NCBI RefSeq assembly: GCF_020564935.1
Contig: NZ_JAJCXB010000025.1
Span: 32,206-96,205 of the forward strand
From: Streptomyces pinistramenti
GTDB lineage: Bacteria > Actinomycetota > Actinomycetes > Streptomycetales > Streptomycetaceae
Length of the DNA: 64,000 nucleotides
Direction of reading: 5' to 3'
Position numbers and translations under genes: made by a program
Part shown: positions 13,526 to 21,928 of the stretch, piece by piece
Position numbering within the stretch: the stretch's first letter is position 1
How the letters are laid out: the number at the start of each line of letters is the position of its first letter
Notes under the pieces: model-generated
What the model was told of the DNA's origin: nothing
The model's input: only the letters and a program-made list of their open reading frames with translations
The model's database searches: none

Positions 13526-13663
13526 GTGAGCAAGCGCACCTTCCAGCCGAACAACCGTCGCCGCGCGAAGACCCACGGCTTCCGTCTGCGCATGCGGACC
13601 CGCGCCGGCCGCGCCATCCTGGCCTCCCGCCGTGGCAAGGGTCGCTCCAGCCTGTCGGCCTGA
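13526..13663 (+). CDS. rpmH: 50S ribosomal protein L34
   Basis: 45 residues starting VSKRTFQPNNRRRAKTHGFR, the invariant L34 signature, and ending RGKGRSSLSA. The start is GTG, usual for this gene in Streptomyces. L34 is a small basic protein of the large ribosomal subunit. It lies 24 bp before rnpA, divergent from dnaA, the near-universal bacterial arrangement. Confidence 0.98.
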   Translation: MSKRTFQPNNRRRAKTHGFRLRMRTRAGRAILASRRGKGRSSLSA

Positions 13664-13687
13664 GCAGCCAGACCCTAGGTCCATGAC

Positions 13688-14122
13688 GTGCTGCCTACCG
13701 AGCATCGGCTGAGGCGGCGCGAGGACTTTGCGACCGCGGTACGCCGGGGACGCAGGGCCGGGCGCCCGCTCCTTGTCGTTCATTTTCGTAGCGGTGCAAC
13801 GGACCCGCACGCAGCGGGGGAACACGCTTCCCCCGCGCGTGCGGGTTTCGTCGTGAGCAAGGCCGTTGGGGGCGCCGTCGTCCGCAACAAGGTCAAGCGC
13901 CGACTGCGTCATCTCCTGCGCGACCGGCTGTACCGGCTGCCCGCCGGTAGCCTGGTTGTCGTACGGGCGCTGCCCGGTGCGGGTGAGTCGGGCCATGATC
14001 AGTTGGCCCGGGACCTGGACGCCGCCTTGGAGCGGCTGCTGGGTGGGGTGCCGCGCAGCTGCAATCCCACGGGGGGCAACCCTCGGATCCCCGGTCGGGA
14101 ACCGGGAGGGAGCGCACAGTGA
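13688..14122 (+). CDS. rnpA: Ribonuclease P protein component
   Basis: 144 residues; the protein cofactor that helps the RNase P RNA remove 5' leaders from tRNA precursors. The core reads LPTEHRLRRREDFATAVRRG near the N-terminus, and the RNA-binding RNR-type motif appears as VVRNKVKRRLRHLLRD around residues 63-78. The GTG start follows rpmH closely. The C-terminal ~25 residues are Gly/Pro/Arg rich and variable. The stop overlaps the yidD start by four bases (GTGA). Confidence 0.96.
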   Translation: MLPTEHRLRRREDFATAVRRGRRAGRPLLVVHFRSGATDPHAAGEHASPARAGFVVSKAVGGAVVRNKVKRRLRHLLRDRLYRLPAGSLVVVRALPGAGESGHDQLARDLDAALERLLGGVPRSCNPTGGNPRIPGREPGGSAQ

Positions 14123-14436
14123 AGTACCCGCTGCTGCTGTTGATCAAGCTGTATCAGTGGACCATCAGCCCCTTGCTGGGCCCGGTCTGCAAGTACTACC
14201 CGTCGTGCTCGCACTATGGCTACACCGCCATCGACCGGCACGGCGCGGTAAAAGGGACTGCGTTGACCGCCTGGCGCATCCTGCGTTGCAACCCGTGGTC
14301 GCTCGGTGGCGTCGACCACGTTCCTCCCCGGAAGCGTCCGGTTTGGCATCAGCGGCTGAGGAGCCGCCTGGGTGGGACCGACGTCCCTGAGCCCGTCGCC
14401 CAGCCCGAGACTCAGCCCAACGCCCAAGGAGCCTGA
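14119..14436 (+). CDS. yidD: Membrane protein insertion efficiency factor YidD
   Basis: 105 residues. It contains the family signature YQWTISPLLGPVCKYYPSCSHYG followed by the block ending CNPWSLGGVDHVPP, with the conserved cysteines of the YidD fold. YidD assists YidC/Sec membrane insertion at the inner leaflet. The GTG start overlaps the end of rnpA, and yidC follows three bases later, so rnpA-yidD-yidC are tightly coupled. The last ~25 residues form a Pro/Gln-rich tail. Confidence 0.95.
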   Translation: MKYPLLLLIKLYQWTISPLLGPVCKYYPSCSHYGYTAIDRHGAVKGTALTAWRILRCNPWSLGGVDHVPPRKRPVWHQRLRSRLGGTDVPEPVAQPETQPNAQGA

Positions 14437-14439
14437 TTC

Positions 14440-15621
14440 GTGGACACGATCCTCAAACCTCTCTATTACGCCGTTTCCTGGATCATTGTCCAGTTCCACT
14501 CGTTCTACAGCCTCATTTTTAACGAGAACAGTGGCGCGGCGTGGGGGCTGTCCATCGTCTCGCTGGTGGTGCTGATCCGCATCTGCCTGATCCCGCTCTT
14601 CGTGAAGCAGATCAAGTCGACGCGGAACATGCAGGCGCTCCAGCCGAAGATGAAGGCCATCCAGGAGCGCTACAAGAGCGACAAGCAGCGCCAGTCCGAA
14701 GAGATGATGAAGCTCTACAAGGAGACGGGCACCAACCCGCTTTCGAGCTGTCTCCCGATTCTGGCCCAGTCGCCGTTCTTCATCTCGCTGTACCAGGTCC
14801 TCAGCCACATCGCCCAGAACAAGACCGTCGGCGTCATCGACCCGTCGCTGCTGCAGAGCGCGCAGAAGGCTCACATCTTCGGCGCCCCGCTGGCCGCGAA
14901 GTTCATGGACAGCGCCGACAAGATCCAGTCCCTGGGTGCTTCGCTGGTCGACGTCCGGGTGGTCACGGTCATCATGATCGTGCTGATGTCGGGCTCGCAG
15001 TTCTACACGCAGCGCCAGCTGATGACCAAGAACGTCGACCTGACGGTGAAGACGCCGTTCATGCAGCAGCAGAAGATGCTGATGTACGTCTTCCCCATCA
15101 TGTTCGCCGTCTTCGGCATCAACTTCCCCGTCGGTGTCCTCGTCTACTGGCTGACCACCAACGTGTGGACCATGGGCCAGCAGATGTTCGTCATCCGTCG
15201 TAACCCCACTCCGGGCAGCAAGGCGTTCACCGAGCGCCAGGAGCGGCTGCGGGCCAAGGGCAAGATCGTCGAGGACCCGGCCGAGATCGAGGCGAAGCAG
15301 GCCGCCGAGGAAGCCCGGCAGAACCGCCAGCAGCCCAAGCGCCAGCCGAAGTCCAAGCGGCAGACGTCCACCACCGTCGGCGGCGCCCGTCCCGCAGGCA
15401 CGCCGGGTGCGCGCACCCGTGCCGGCACGCAGTCCGCGGCCGACCAGGACGCTTCGAAGAAGCAGTCGCTGGAGAAGAAGGCTCCGCAGGACAGCAAGAC
15501 CACCCAGAGCGGCAAGGGGAAGGGCGGCTCTGCGGAGAAGGGCGGCTCCTCCGGATCCCGCACCACCAAGTCCGGACAGCGCAAGGGCCAGCAGCGCCCC
15601 AAGCACCCGTCCAAGAAGTAA
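14440..15621 (+). CDS. yidC: Membrane protein insertase YidC (Oxa1 family)
   Basis: 393 residues. YidC inserts and folds inner-membrane proteins alone or with SecYEG. The N-terminal hydrophobic segment, the positively charged loop KQIKSTRNMQALQPKMKAIQ and the five-segment core (to about residue 265) are visible, including the TNPLSSCLPILAQSPFFISL region. The C-terminal ~130 residues are highly basic and Ser/Lys/Gly rich, a common actinobacterial ribosome-binding tail. The start is GTG, three bases after yidD. Confidence 0.96.
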   Translation: MDTILKPLYYAVSWIIVQFHSFYSLIFNENSGAAWGLSIVSLVVLIRICLIPLFVKQIKSTRNMQALQPKMKAIQERYKSDKQRQSEEMMKLYKETGTNPLSSCLPILAQSPFFISLYQVLSHIAQNKTVGVIDPSLLQSAQKAHIFGAPLAAKFMDSADKIQSLGASLVDVRVVTVIMIVLMSGSQFYTQRQLMTKNVDLTVKTPFMQQQKMLMYVFPIMFAVFGINFPVGVLVYWLTTNVWTMGQQMFVIRRNPTPGSKAFTERQERLRAKGKIVEDPAEIEAKQAAEEARQNRQQPKRQPKSKRQTSTTVGGARPAGTPGARTRAGTQSAADQDASKKQSLEKKAPQDSKTTQSGKGKGGSAEKGGSSGSRTTKSGQRKGQQRPKHPSKK

Positions 15622-15635
15622 GAAGGAGTCCTTTC

Positions 15636-16142
15636 GTGACGGACACGACCCCTGCCGCCAAGGGCGCCGACACCCTGACCCGTCTGGAGCAGGAAGGGGA
15701 GATCGCCGCCGACTACCTTGAGGGCCTGCTGGACATCGCGGACCTCGATGGCGACATCGACATGGACGTCGAGGCCGACCGTGCCGCAGTGTCGATCATC
15801 AGCGACTCGACCAGCCGCGACCTGCAGAAGCTGGTGGGCCGCGACGGTGAGGTGCTGGAGGCGCTGCAGGAGCTGACCCGTCTCGCGGTGCACCGCGAGA
15901 CCGGCGACCGCAGCCGTCTGATGCTCGACGTCGCCGGTTTCCGCGCGCGGAAGCGCGAGGAACTGGCCGAGCTGGGCGCGAAGGCGGCGGAAGAGGCCAA
16001 GAGCACGGGACAGCCGGTGAAGCTGGACCCGATGACGCCGTTCGAGCGCAAGGTCGTCCACGACGCCGTGGCGGCGGCGGGCTTGCGCAGCGAGTCGGAG
16101 GGCGAGGAGCCGGAGCGCCGAGTGGTTGTCCTCCCGGCCTGA
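15636..16142 (+). CDS. jag: Jag/KhpB-type RNA-binding protein
   Basis: 168 residues. A KH-type domain spans about residues 40-105 with the loop LVGRDGEVLEALQEL, followed by an R3H-type domain containing FRARKREELAELG and the block DPMTPFERKVVHDAV. Proteins of this family bind RNA and in Gram-positives influence cell elongation. It starts at GTG with AAGGAG 11 bases upstream and follows yidC by 14 bp, the conserved yidC-jag pairing. A hairpin terminator lies just downstream. Confidence 0.93.
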   Translation: MTDTTPAAKGADTLTRLEQEGEIAADYLEGLLDIADLDGDIDMDVEADRAAVSIISDSTSRDLQKLVGRDGEVLEALQELTRLAVHRETGDRSRLMLDVAGFRARKREELAELGAKAAEEAKSTGQPVKLDPMTPFERKVVHDAVAAAGLRSESEGEEPERRVVVLPA

Positions 16143-16166
16143 CCCGGCTCCACACATCCAGATGTC

Positions 16167-16198
16167 TTTGGCCCCGTCTGCACGCAGGCGGGGCCAAA
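16167..16198 (+). terminator. Hairpin terminator after jag
   Basis: A 14-bp stem (16167-16180 with 16185-16198) containing one G-T pair and a CACG loop. It ends the rpmH-to-jag unit before rsmG, although rsmG runs in the same direction, so read-through is possible. The stem is flanked by T-run and A-run, which would also allow function on the other strand. Confidence 0.75.
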
Positions 16199-16280
16199 AC
16201 TTGTCAGCCTTCTGTGTTATCCCGGGGGACACATCCCCGGTTCCCGGCAGCATCAGCAGTCCAGAGGAAGGGCGGTTCCC

Positions 16281-17006
16281 GTGACGGAGGCAGCAGCAGA
16301 GCTCCCTCCCGCGCCGAAAGAGGCGCAGGAGGTATTCGGTGAGCGCTTTGCGGAGGCCGTGCGGTACGGCGAGCTGCTCGCCGACGCCGGTGTGACGCGG
16401 GGGCTGATCGGCCCACGTGAGGTGCCACGGCTGTGGGAGCGGCACCTGCTCAATTGCGCGGTGCTCTCCGAGGTGGTTCCCGAGGGCGTCTCGGTCTGCG
16501 ACGTGGGCTCCGGCGCCGGTCTCCCCGGTATCCCGCTGGCCTTGGTGCGCCCGGACCTGAAGATCACGCTGCTGGAGCCGCTGCTGCGGCGTACGAACTT
16601 CCTGCAGGAGGTCGTCGAACTGCTCGGCCTCGATCACGTCACCGTTGTACGGGGGCGCGCTGAGGAAGTGATGGGGAAGATGCCGCAGGTCCATGTGGTG
16701 ACCGCACGGGCGGTTGCCCCGCTCGATCGTCTTGCCGGCTGGGGCGTGCCGCTCCTGCGTCCCTACGGTCAGATGCTGGCGCTCAAGGGCGATGCCGCCG
16801 AGGAGGAGCTGAAGGGGGCGCGGGCCGCTCTGAGCAAGCTCGGCGTGGTGGAGACTTCGGTGGTGCACGTCGGCGAGGGGATCGTGGATCCGCTCTCGAC
16901 CGTGGTGCGTGTCGAGGTGGGCGAGAGTCCTGGCGGTGTGCGGTTCGCTGCCAAGCGGGCGAAGGCGGCACGGGCAAGTCGGGTGTCGCGAGCGCGGCGC
17001 CGCTGA
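16281..17006 (+). CDS. rsmG: 16S rRNA (guanine-527-N7)-methyltransferase RsmG
   Basis: 241 residues. RsmG (GidB) methylates G527 of 16S rRNA with S-adenosylmethionine; loss of it gives low-level streptomycin resistance and, in Streptomyces, raised antibiotic output. The SAM site appears as VCDVGSGAGLPGIPLAL near residue 73, with the family block LWERHLLNC upstream and VTARAVAPLDRL downstream. The C-terminus is a basic Ala/Arg tail. The start is GTG at the end of a G-rich stretch. It precedes parA, the typical Streptomyces order. Confidence 0.96.
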   Translation: MTEAAAELPPAPKEAQEVFGERFAEAVRYGELLADAGVTRGLIGPREVPRLWERHLLNCAVLSEVVPEGVSVCDVGSGAGLPGIPLALVRPDLKITLLEPLLRRTNFLQEVVELLGLDHVTVVRGRAEEVMGKMPQVHVVTARAVAPLDRLAGWGVPLLRPYGQMLALKGDAAEEELKGARAALSKLGVVETSVVHVGEGIVDPLSTVVRVEVGESPGGVRFAAKRAKAARASRVSRARRR

Positions 17007-17351
17007 CGCGGGAGGCGCGCAGCTCGGGATGGGCACGAGGGCGGGCCTCCAGCAGCGAGCGGGTGCAGGTGCTTGCCGCAAAGGCGACCAAATGGGCACA
17101 AGGCGGAGTGTCGCGGCTTAATCGGGCGCGACGCTGGCATCGTGTTTCACGTGAAACGTCGTTCTCTGTTGCAAGGGATCATCGGGCGTGGTCGAGCGGC
17201 TGCCGCGCCACGACACCACAAACCCACACGGGCCACCGAAGTATCCACAGAGGTGGATTCATCCACAGGAGAACGGACCTCACTGGTTCGTGGCACCGAA
17301 AGCATGGCAGGCTCTGAACATTGCGAGCCTGATGTCGAGGAGAGTGAATCC
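17007..17351 (+). promoter_or_regulatory. parAB upstream region: rsmG-parA gap with parS and DnaA-box-like motifs
   Basis: 345 bp preceding the chosen parA start. It holds a perfect parS at 17144-17157 and three TGGAT/ATCCACA motifs: GTATCCACA at 17241-17249, an inverted copy at 17252-17260 and TCATCCACA at 17259-17267, which resemble DnaA boxes. The parAB promoters should lie here. The parA frame is open throughout, so part of it could be translated if an upstream start is used. Confidence 0.6.
17144..17157. other. parS: parS site (perfect)
   Basis: Perfect GTTTCACGTGAAAC palindrome in the rsmG-parA gap, the ParB-binding centromere sequence. It is the site closest to oriC in this window. 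Confidence 0.95.
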
Positions 17352-18374
17352 GTGCGGTCCGACGCCAACATCGCGGGACCGATGACCGATCCGGTCCCCG
17401 GTCCCCGAAGCGAGTCGCTCGGGGAGGACGTTTCACGTGAAACGCCGCCCCCGATGGACGACACCCCGATCGGTCGTGCAGCTCAGTTGGCGGTGGAGGC
17501 ACTTGGCCGCGCAGGCGAGGCGCTGCCGCGGCCTGAGCAGACACGAGTCATGGTGGTCGCCAACCAGAAGGGCGGGGTTGGCAAGACCACGACCACGGTG
17601 AACCTGGCCGCTTCCTTGGCGCTGCACGGAGCCCGTGTCCTCGTCATCGATCTCGACCCCCAGGGCAATGCCTCCACCGCGCTGGGAATCGACCACCACG
17701 CCGAAGTGCCGTCCATCTATGACGTGCTGGTGGAGAGTAAGCCGCTCTCCGACGTGGTGCAGCCGGTGCCCGACGTCGAGGGCCTTTTCTGTGCGCCCGC
17801 CACCATCGACCTGGCCGGCGCCGAGATCGAGCTGGTCTCGCTGGTCGCACGTGAAAGCCGCCTGGACCGGGCGATTCAGGCGTATGAACAGCCGCTGGAT
17901 TACATCCTGATCGACTGTCCGCCCTCACTCGGCCTGCTGACTGTGAACGCTATGGTCGCCGGCGCAGAGGTGCTGATCCCGATTCAGTGCGAGTACTACG
18001 CGCTGGAGGGCCTGGGCCAACTCCTGCGCAACGTCGAACTGGTGCGGGGCCACCTCAACCCCAAGCTCCACGTCTCGACGATCCTGCTCACCATGTACGA
18101 CGGCCGCACGCGTCTGGCTTCCCAGGTCGCCGACGAGGTGCGCAGCCACTTCGGCAACGAGGTGCTCCGTACGAGCATCCCCCGCTCGGTGCGCATCTCA
18201 GAGGCGCCCAGCTACGGGCAGACGGTGCTCACCTACGACCCGGGATCCAGCGGCTCGCTCTCGTACCTTGAAGCGGCCAGAGAGATTGCCCTGCGCGGCG
18301 CGGGACGGACCGCGGGCCAGGGGCTGAGTGTGAACTATGAAGCGCAGCACAGCACGCCGGAGGGGACGCAATGA
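17352..18374 (+). CDS. parA: Chromosome partitioning ATPase ParA
   Basis: 340 residues from the chosen start. ParA is a Walker-type ATPase that, with ParB-parS complexes, positions chromosome origins; in Streptomyces it organises segregation in sporulating hyphae. After an acidic/Pro-rich N-terminal region of about 75 residues comes the deviant Walker A VVANQKGGVGKTTTTVNL, then LVIDLDPQGNASTALG and ILIDCPPSLGLLTVNA. The GTG at 17352 is chosen because GAGGAG lies about 8 bases upstream; an in-frame ATG at 17304 without a good site and an ATG at 17382 are alternatives. The linker contains a perfect parS read as VSRET. The stop overlaps parB by four bases. Confidence 0.92.
   Translation: MRSDANIAGPMTDPVPGPRSESLGEDVSRETPPPMDDTPIGRAAQLAVEALGRAGEALPRPEQTRVMVVANQKGGVGKTTTTVNLAASLALHGARVLVIDLDPQGNASTALGIDHHAEVPSIYDVLVESKPLSDVVQPVPDVEGLFCAPATIDLAGAEIELVSLVARESRLDRAIQAYEQPLDYILIDCPPSLGLLTVNAMVAGAEVLIPIQCEYYALEGLGQLLRNVELVRGHLNPKLHVSTILLTMYDGRTRLASQVADEVRSHFGNEVLRTSIPRSVRISEAPSYGQTVLTYDPGSSGSLSYLEAAREIALRGAGRTAGQGLSVNYEAQHSTPEGTQ
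17430..17443. other. parS: parS site inside parA (perfect)
   Basis: Perfect GTTTCACGTGAAAC within the N-terminal linker of ParA, where it encodes VSRET. Confidence 0.93.
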
Positions 18375-19468
18375 GCGAACGACGTAGAGGGCTCGGCCGT
18401 GGGCTCGGTGCGCTGATCCCCGCGGCACCGCAGAGCACCGAGCAAGGAGGGCCCACGGTGGGGCGGGGGACGACATCGCCGTCGGCCGTACCGGTCCTGA
18501 CTCCCGAGCGGGGCGTGGCAGCGGCAAAGGTCGCCTCACTTCCGGCCGCCGCTGTTTCCCGTGAAACAGCGGCACCCGCCGCGGAAGTGGAGCCGGCTGC
18601 CGAACGGGAAGTCGCCGGCGCGCATTTCGCCGAACTACCGCTGGATTCGATCACACCGAACCCCCGGCAGCCGCGCGAGGTCTTCGACGAGGACGCGCTC
18701 GCCGAGCTGGTCACCTCCATCCAGGAGGTGGGGCTGCTACAGCCGGTGGTGGTGCGTCAGGCCGCACCGGAGCGGTACGAGCTCATCATGGGCGAGCGCC
18801 GCTGGCGTGCGTGCCGTGAGGCCGGCCTGAAGAAGATCCCGGCCATCGTGCGGGCCACGGACGACGAGAAGCTGCTGCTCGACGCACTGCTGGAGAACCT
18901 GCACCGGGCTCAGCTCAACCCGCTGGAAGAGGCGGCCGCCTACGACCAGTTGCTCAAGGACTTCAAGTGCACGCATGACGAACTGGCGGACCGTATCGGG
19001 CGTTCGCGACCGCAGGTCTCCAACACGCTGCGCCTTCTGAAGCTGTCGCCGACCGTGCAACGCCGGGTCGCGGCAGGCGTGCTCTCCGCGGGCCATGCCC
19101 GTGCGCTCCTGTCGGTCGACGATTCGGAGGAGCAGGACCTTCTTGCCCGCCGCATCGTGGCGGAGGGCCTCTCCGTCCGGGCGGTCGAGGAGATCGTCAC
19201 GCTGATGGGTTCGCAGCCGGCCGGCGCGAACAAGGCCAAGGGCCCCCGCGCGGGCACCCGGGTCTCCCCCGCGCTCACCGGCCTTGCTTCCCGGCTGTCC
19301 GATCGCTTCGAGACACGCGTGAAGGTCGACCTCGGGCAGAAGAAGGGAAAGATCGTCGTCGAGTTCGCCTCGATAGAGGATCTGGAGCGGATTCTTGGCA
19401 CGTTGGCTCCCGACGAGGGGCCCGTTCTGGGAACGTCACTGTCCGAGGAAAGCGACGACGAAGACTGA
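18371..19468 (+). CDS. parB: Chromosome partitioning protein ParB
   Basis: 365 residues. ParB is a CTP-dependent clamp that loads at parS and spreads. The N-terminus SERRRGLGRGLGALIP is the ParA-stimulating peptide. After a low-complexity linker come the CTP-binding blocks PNPRQPREVF, GERRWRACREAG and ENLHRAQLNPLEEAAAY, then the HTH (RIGRSRPQVSNTLRLLKL) that reads parS, and the C-terminal dimer domain ending in an acidic tail. The start overlaps parA. The linker includes a one-mismatch parS read as VSRET. A terminator follows the stop. Confidence 0.97.
   Translation: MSERRRGLGRGLGALIPAAPQSTEQGGPTVGRGTTSPSAVPVLTPERGVAAAKVASLPAAAVSRETAAPAAEVEPAAEREVAGAHFAELPLDSITPNPRQPREVFDEDALAELVTSIQEVGLLQPVVVRQAAPERYELIMGERRWRACREAGLKKIPAIVRATDDEKLLLDALLENLHRAQLNPLEEAAAYDQLLKDFKCTHDELADRIGRSRPQVSNTLRLLKLSPTVQRRVAAGVLSAGHARALLSVDDSEEQDLLARRIVAEGLSVRAVEEIVTLMGSQPAGANKAKGPRAGTRVSPALTGLASRLSDRFETRVKVDLGQKKGKIVVEFASIEDLERILGTLAPDEGPVLGTSLSEESDDED
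18554..18567. other. parS: parS-like site inside parB (one mismatch)
   Basis: GTTTCCCGTGAAAC, one change from the consensus, embedded in an 18-bp near-palindrome in the parB linker (codes VSRET). ParB binding here may be weaker. Confidence 0.7.
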
Positions 19469-19488
19469 GCTGACCGCCGCAGGCTCGG

Positions 19489-19533
19489 AGGGCGGGCCGT
19501 GTTCCGGAATTCACACCGGGACACGGCCCGCCC
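19489..19533 (+). terminator. Terminator after parB
   Basis: A long imperfect inverted repeat (about 19489-19506 with 19516-19533, mainly GGGCGGGCCGTGT paired with ACACGGCCCGCCC) lies about 20 bp after the parB stop, followed by TTTGCG. This is a standard intrinsic terminator for parAB. Confidence 0.8.
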
Positions 19534-19629
19534 TTTGCGTTCTCGCAGTACCCGCGCCCATAAAGGGTGGATACGATGCGACCGGTATGGCACATCCAGA
19601 TGGAGACGCCTCACATCGAGGAGAGAGCC

Positions 19630-19728
19630 ATGCGATCGGTGAGCCGCACCGGACTGCCGGCCGTGGGATTCGCCTGGCAGCCGCCGGAGGGTTCGTCGGC
19701 GGCCTGCTCGGTGAGCGGGCGGCGCTGA
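19630..19728 (+). CDS. Possible 32-residue leader ORF before a GNAT gene
   Basis: An ATG with a strong ribosome-binding site (GAGGAGAGAG, spacing about 5 bases from its end) opens a 32-codon frame beginning MRSVSRTGLPAVGFAW and ending CSVSGRR. It stops 46 bp before the acetyltransferase start. No family is recognised. The strong site on so short a frame suggests either a small translated peptide or a leader affecting the downstream gene. The frame could also be chance, since the 306-bp gap is otherwise unassigned. Confidence 0.3.
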   Translation: MRSVSRTGLPAVGFAWQPPEGSSAACSVSGRR

Positions 19729-19774
19729 CAGCACTCTGCAGTGCGGCAGGCGAGGGAAGTGAGGACCTGGCTTC

Positions 19775-20392
19775 ATGGGCCGTCGGCTCGTACCGCTCAC
19801 ATTGGACAACCTTCCGGACGTCCCCAAGCGCTGCCGCTCCTGTGTGTTCTGGGAGCTGGATCCCGTCAGCGGCGAGGCCGCGGTAAAGGCGGGCCGGCCC
19901 GACCTGGAGAAGGAAGCCTGGATCTCGGCAGTGCTGCTGGAGTGGGGATCCTGTGGGCGGGTGGTCTATGTCGACGACGTACCTGCCGGGTTCGTGCTGT
20001 ACGCCCCTCCTGCCTACGTGCCGCGTTCCACAGCATTCCCCACCAGCCCGGTGTCCGCTGATGCTGTCCAGCTGCTGACCGCGCGGCTGCTGCCCGGATT
20101 CCAGGGGCAAGGACTGGGGCGGGTGATGGTCCAGACGGTCGCCAAGGACCTCATCCAGCGTGGCTTCAAGGCCATCGAGGCGTTCGGGGACGCCCAGTGG
20201 TCCGAGCCGGCGTGTGTATTGCCGGCTGACCATCTCCTTGCGGTGGGCTTCAAGACCGTCCGGCCGCACCCGCGGTTTCCGCGGCTGCGGCTGGAACTGC
20301 GATCCACCATCTCGTGGAAGGAAGACGTGGAGTTGGCTCTCGATCGCCTGCTGGGCGCCGTCCAGAAGGAACCCGCCCTGCGGCCTTTGTGA
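19775..20392 (+). CDS. GNAT family N-acetyltransferase
   Basis: 205 residues. An acetyl-CoA-dependent acetyltransferase of unknown substrate. The GNAT A motif is visible as RLLPGFQGQGLGRVMVQTVAKDLIQRG around residues 105-130 (the QGQGLG loop binds acetyl-CoA pyrophosphate), preceded by VVYVDDVPAGFVLYAPP. The N-terminal CRSCVFWEL cysteine pair is typical of this Streptomyces subgroup located between parB and trxA. The ATG follows a GTGAGG site. It converges on trxA with a shared terminator. Confidence 0.88.
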   Translation: MGRRLVPLTLDNLPDVPKRCRSCVFWELDPVSGEAAVKAGRPDLEKEAWISAVLLEWGSCGRVVYVDDVPAGFVLYAPPAYVPRSTAFPTSPVSADAVQLLTARLLPGFQGQGLGRVMVQTVAKDLIQRGFKAIEAFGDAQWSEPACVLPADHLLAVGFKTVRPHPRFPRLRLELRSTISWKEDVELALDRLLGAVQKEPALRPL

Positions 20393-20409
20393 AACGAACG
20401 GAAACAGAG

Positions 20410-20443
20410 AACGGGCCCACCCCTTGGAGGGGCGGGCCCGTTT
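20410..20443. terminator. Bidirectional terminator between GNAT gene and trxA
   Basis: Inverted repeat AACGGGCCCNCCCC...GGGGCGGGCCCGTT (20410-20442) in the 74-bp gap between convergent genes, flanked by A and T runs. Its right arm overlaps a parS-like sequence by a few bases. Confidence 0.8.
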
Positions 20444-20453
20444 CCCGTGAAAC
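20440..20453. other. parS: parS-like site (one mismatch) at a terminator
   Basis: GTTTCCCGTGAAAC, the same one-base variant as in parB, starting inside the right arm of the GNAT/trxA terminator and ending 14 bp before the trxA stop codon. Confidence 0.65.
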
Positions 20454-20466
20454 GTTACGGCGTGCC

Positions 20467-20793
<327 letters not shown>

Positions 20794-20842
20794 GGCAATC
20801 TCCTTACTGGGTGGGTGGTGAAAAAGCTGGGGAGTTGAAGGA

Positions 20843-21814
20843 TCAGACGGCCGGGGTCTTCTCGGGCTCGGCTGCCTGGCCGTCCGCCAGCGCCGCGAGG
20901 AAGCGCTCGGCGTCGAGCGCCGCGGAGCAGCCGGTGCCGGCCGCGGTGATGGCCTGACGGTAGGTGTGGTCGACGACGTCTCCGGCGCCGAAGACGCCTT
21001 CGAGGTTCGTGCGGGTGCTGGGCGCGTCCACCTTGAGGTAGCCGTCGTCGTCCAGCTTCAGCTGGTCCTTGAACAGCTCCGTGCGCGGGTCGTGGCCGAT
21101 CGCGATGAACAGGCCGGTCACCGGCAGCTCGGACGTCTCGTCGGTCTTGAGGTTGCGCAGCGTCAGCCCGGACAGCTTGTTGTCGCCGTGGATCTCGGCC
21201 ACCTCGCTGTCCCACACGAACTTGATCTTCGGGTCGGCGAAGGCACGCTCCTGCATGGCCTTGCTTGCCCGGAGGGTGTCGCGACGGTGCACGATCGTGA
21301 CCGACTTGGCGAAGCGCGAGAGGAAGGTGGCCTCCTCCATCGCGGTGTCGCCACCGCCGATCACGGCGATGTCCTGGTCCTTGAAGAAGAACCCGTCACA
21401 GGTGGCGCACCAGGAGACACCACGACCGGACAGCTCGTCCTCACGGGGCAGGCCGAGCTTGCGGTGCTGCGAGCCAGTGGTCACGATGACGGTCTTCGCG
21501 CGGTGCACCGTGCCTGCGGTGTCGGTGACGGTCTTGATCTCCCCGGAGAGGTCGACCGAGACGATGTCGTCGGGCACCAGCTCGGCGCCAAAGCGCTCGG
21601 CCTGTGCCCGCATGTTGTCCATCAGGTCCGGGCCCATGATGCCTTCGCGGAAGCCGGGGAAGTTCTCCACGTCGGTGGTGTTCATCAGCGCACCGCCGGC
21701 GGTGACGGCACCTTCGAAGATCAGCGGCTTCAGGGACGCGCGGGCCGTGTAGAGCGCAGCGGTGTAACCCGCGGGCCCGGAGCCGATGATGATCACGTTG
21801 CGGACGTCGCTCAC
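20843..21814 (-). CDS. trxB: Thioredoxin reductase
   Basis: 323 residues. A FAD enzyme that reduces thioredoxin with NADPH. It shows the FAD motif VIIIGSGPAGYTAALYTAR at the N-terminus, the redox centre CATCDG (Cys136, Cys139), the NADPH motif VIGGGDTAMEEA, and the C-terminal FAD block GVFGAGDVVDHTYRQAITAAGTG. Length is typical. It lies between trxA and the anti-sigma gene, the same order as trxC-trxB2-anti-sigma-sigM in mycobacteria. Confidence 0.97.
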   Translation of the reverse strand: MSDVRNVIIIGSGPAGYTAALYTARASLKPLIFEGAVTAGGALMNTTDVENFPGFREGIMGPDLMDNMRAQAERFGAELVPDDIVSVDLSGEIKTVTDTAGTVHRAKTVIVTTGSQHRKLGLPREDELSGRGVSWCATCDGFFFKDQDIAVIGGGDTAMEEATFLSRFAKSVTIVHRRDTLRASKAMQERAFADPKIKFVWDSEVAEIHGDNKLSGLTLRNLKTDETSELPVTGLFIAIGHDPRTELFKDQLKLDDDGYLKVDAPSTRTNLEGVFGAGDVVDHTYRQAITAAGTGCSAALDAERFLAALADGQAAEPEKTPAV

Positions 21815-21928
21815 GGGTGTCTTCCTTGTCTCTGCCGACTGCTTGCTGGGGCTCTGGGAACTCTCACCCCACCCAACGGATCCTACGGGTCGAGCATTCC
21901 CGCCGTGCCGCAGCGCACATGCCGCCGT

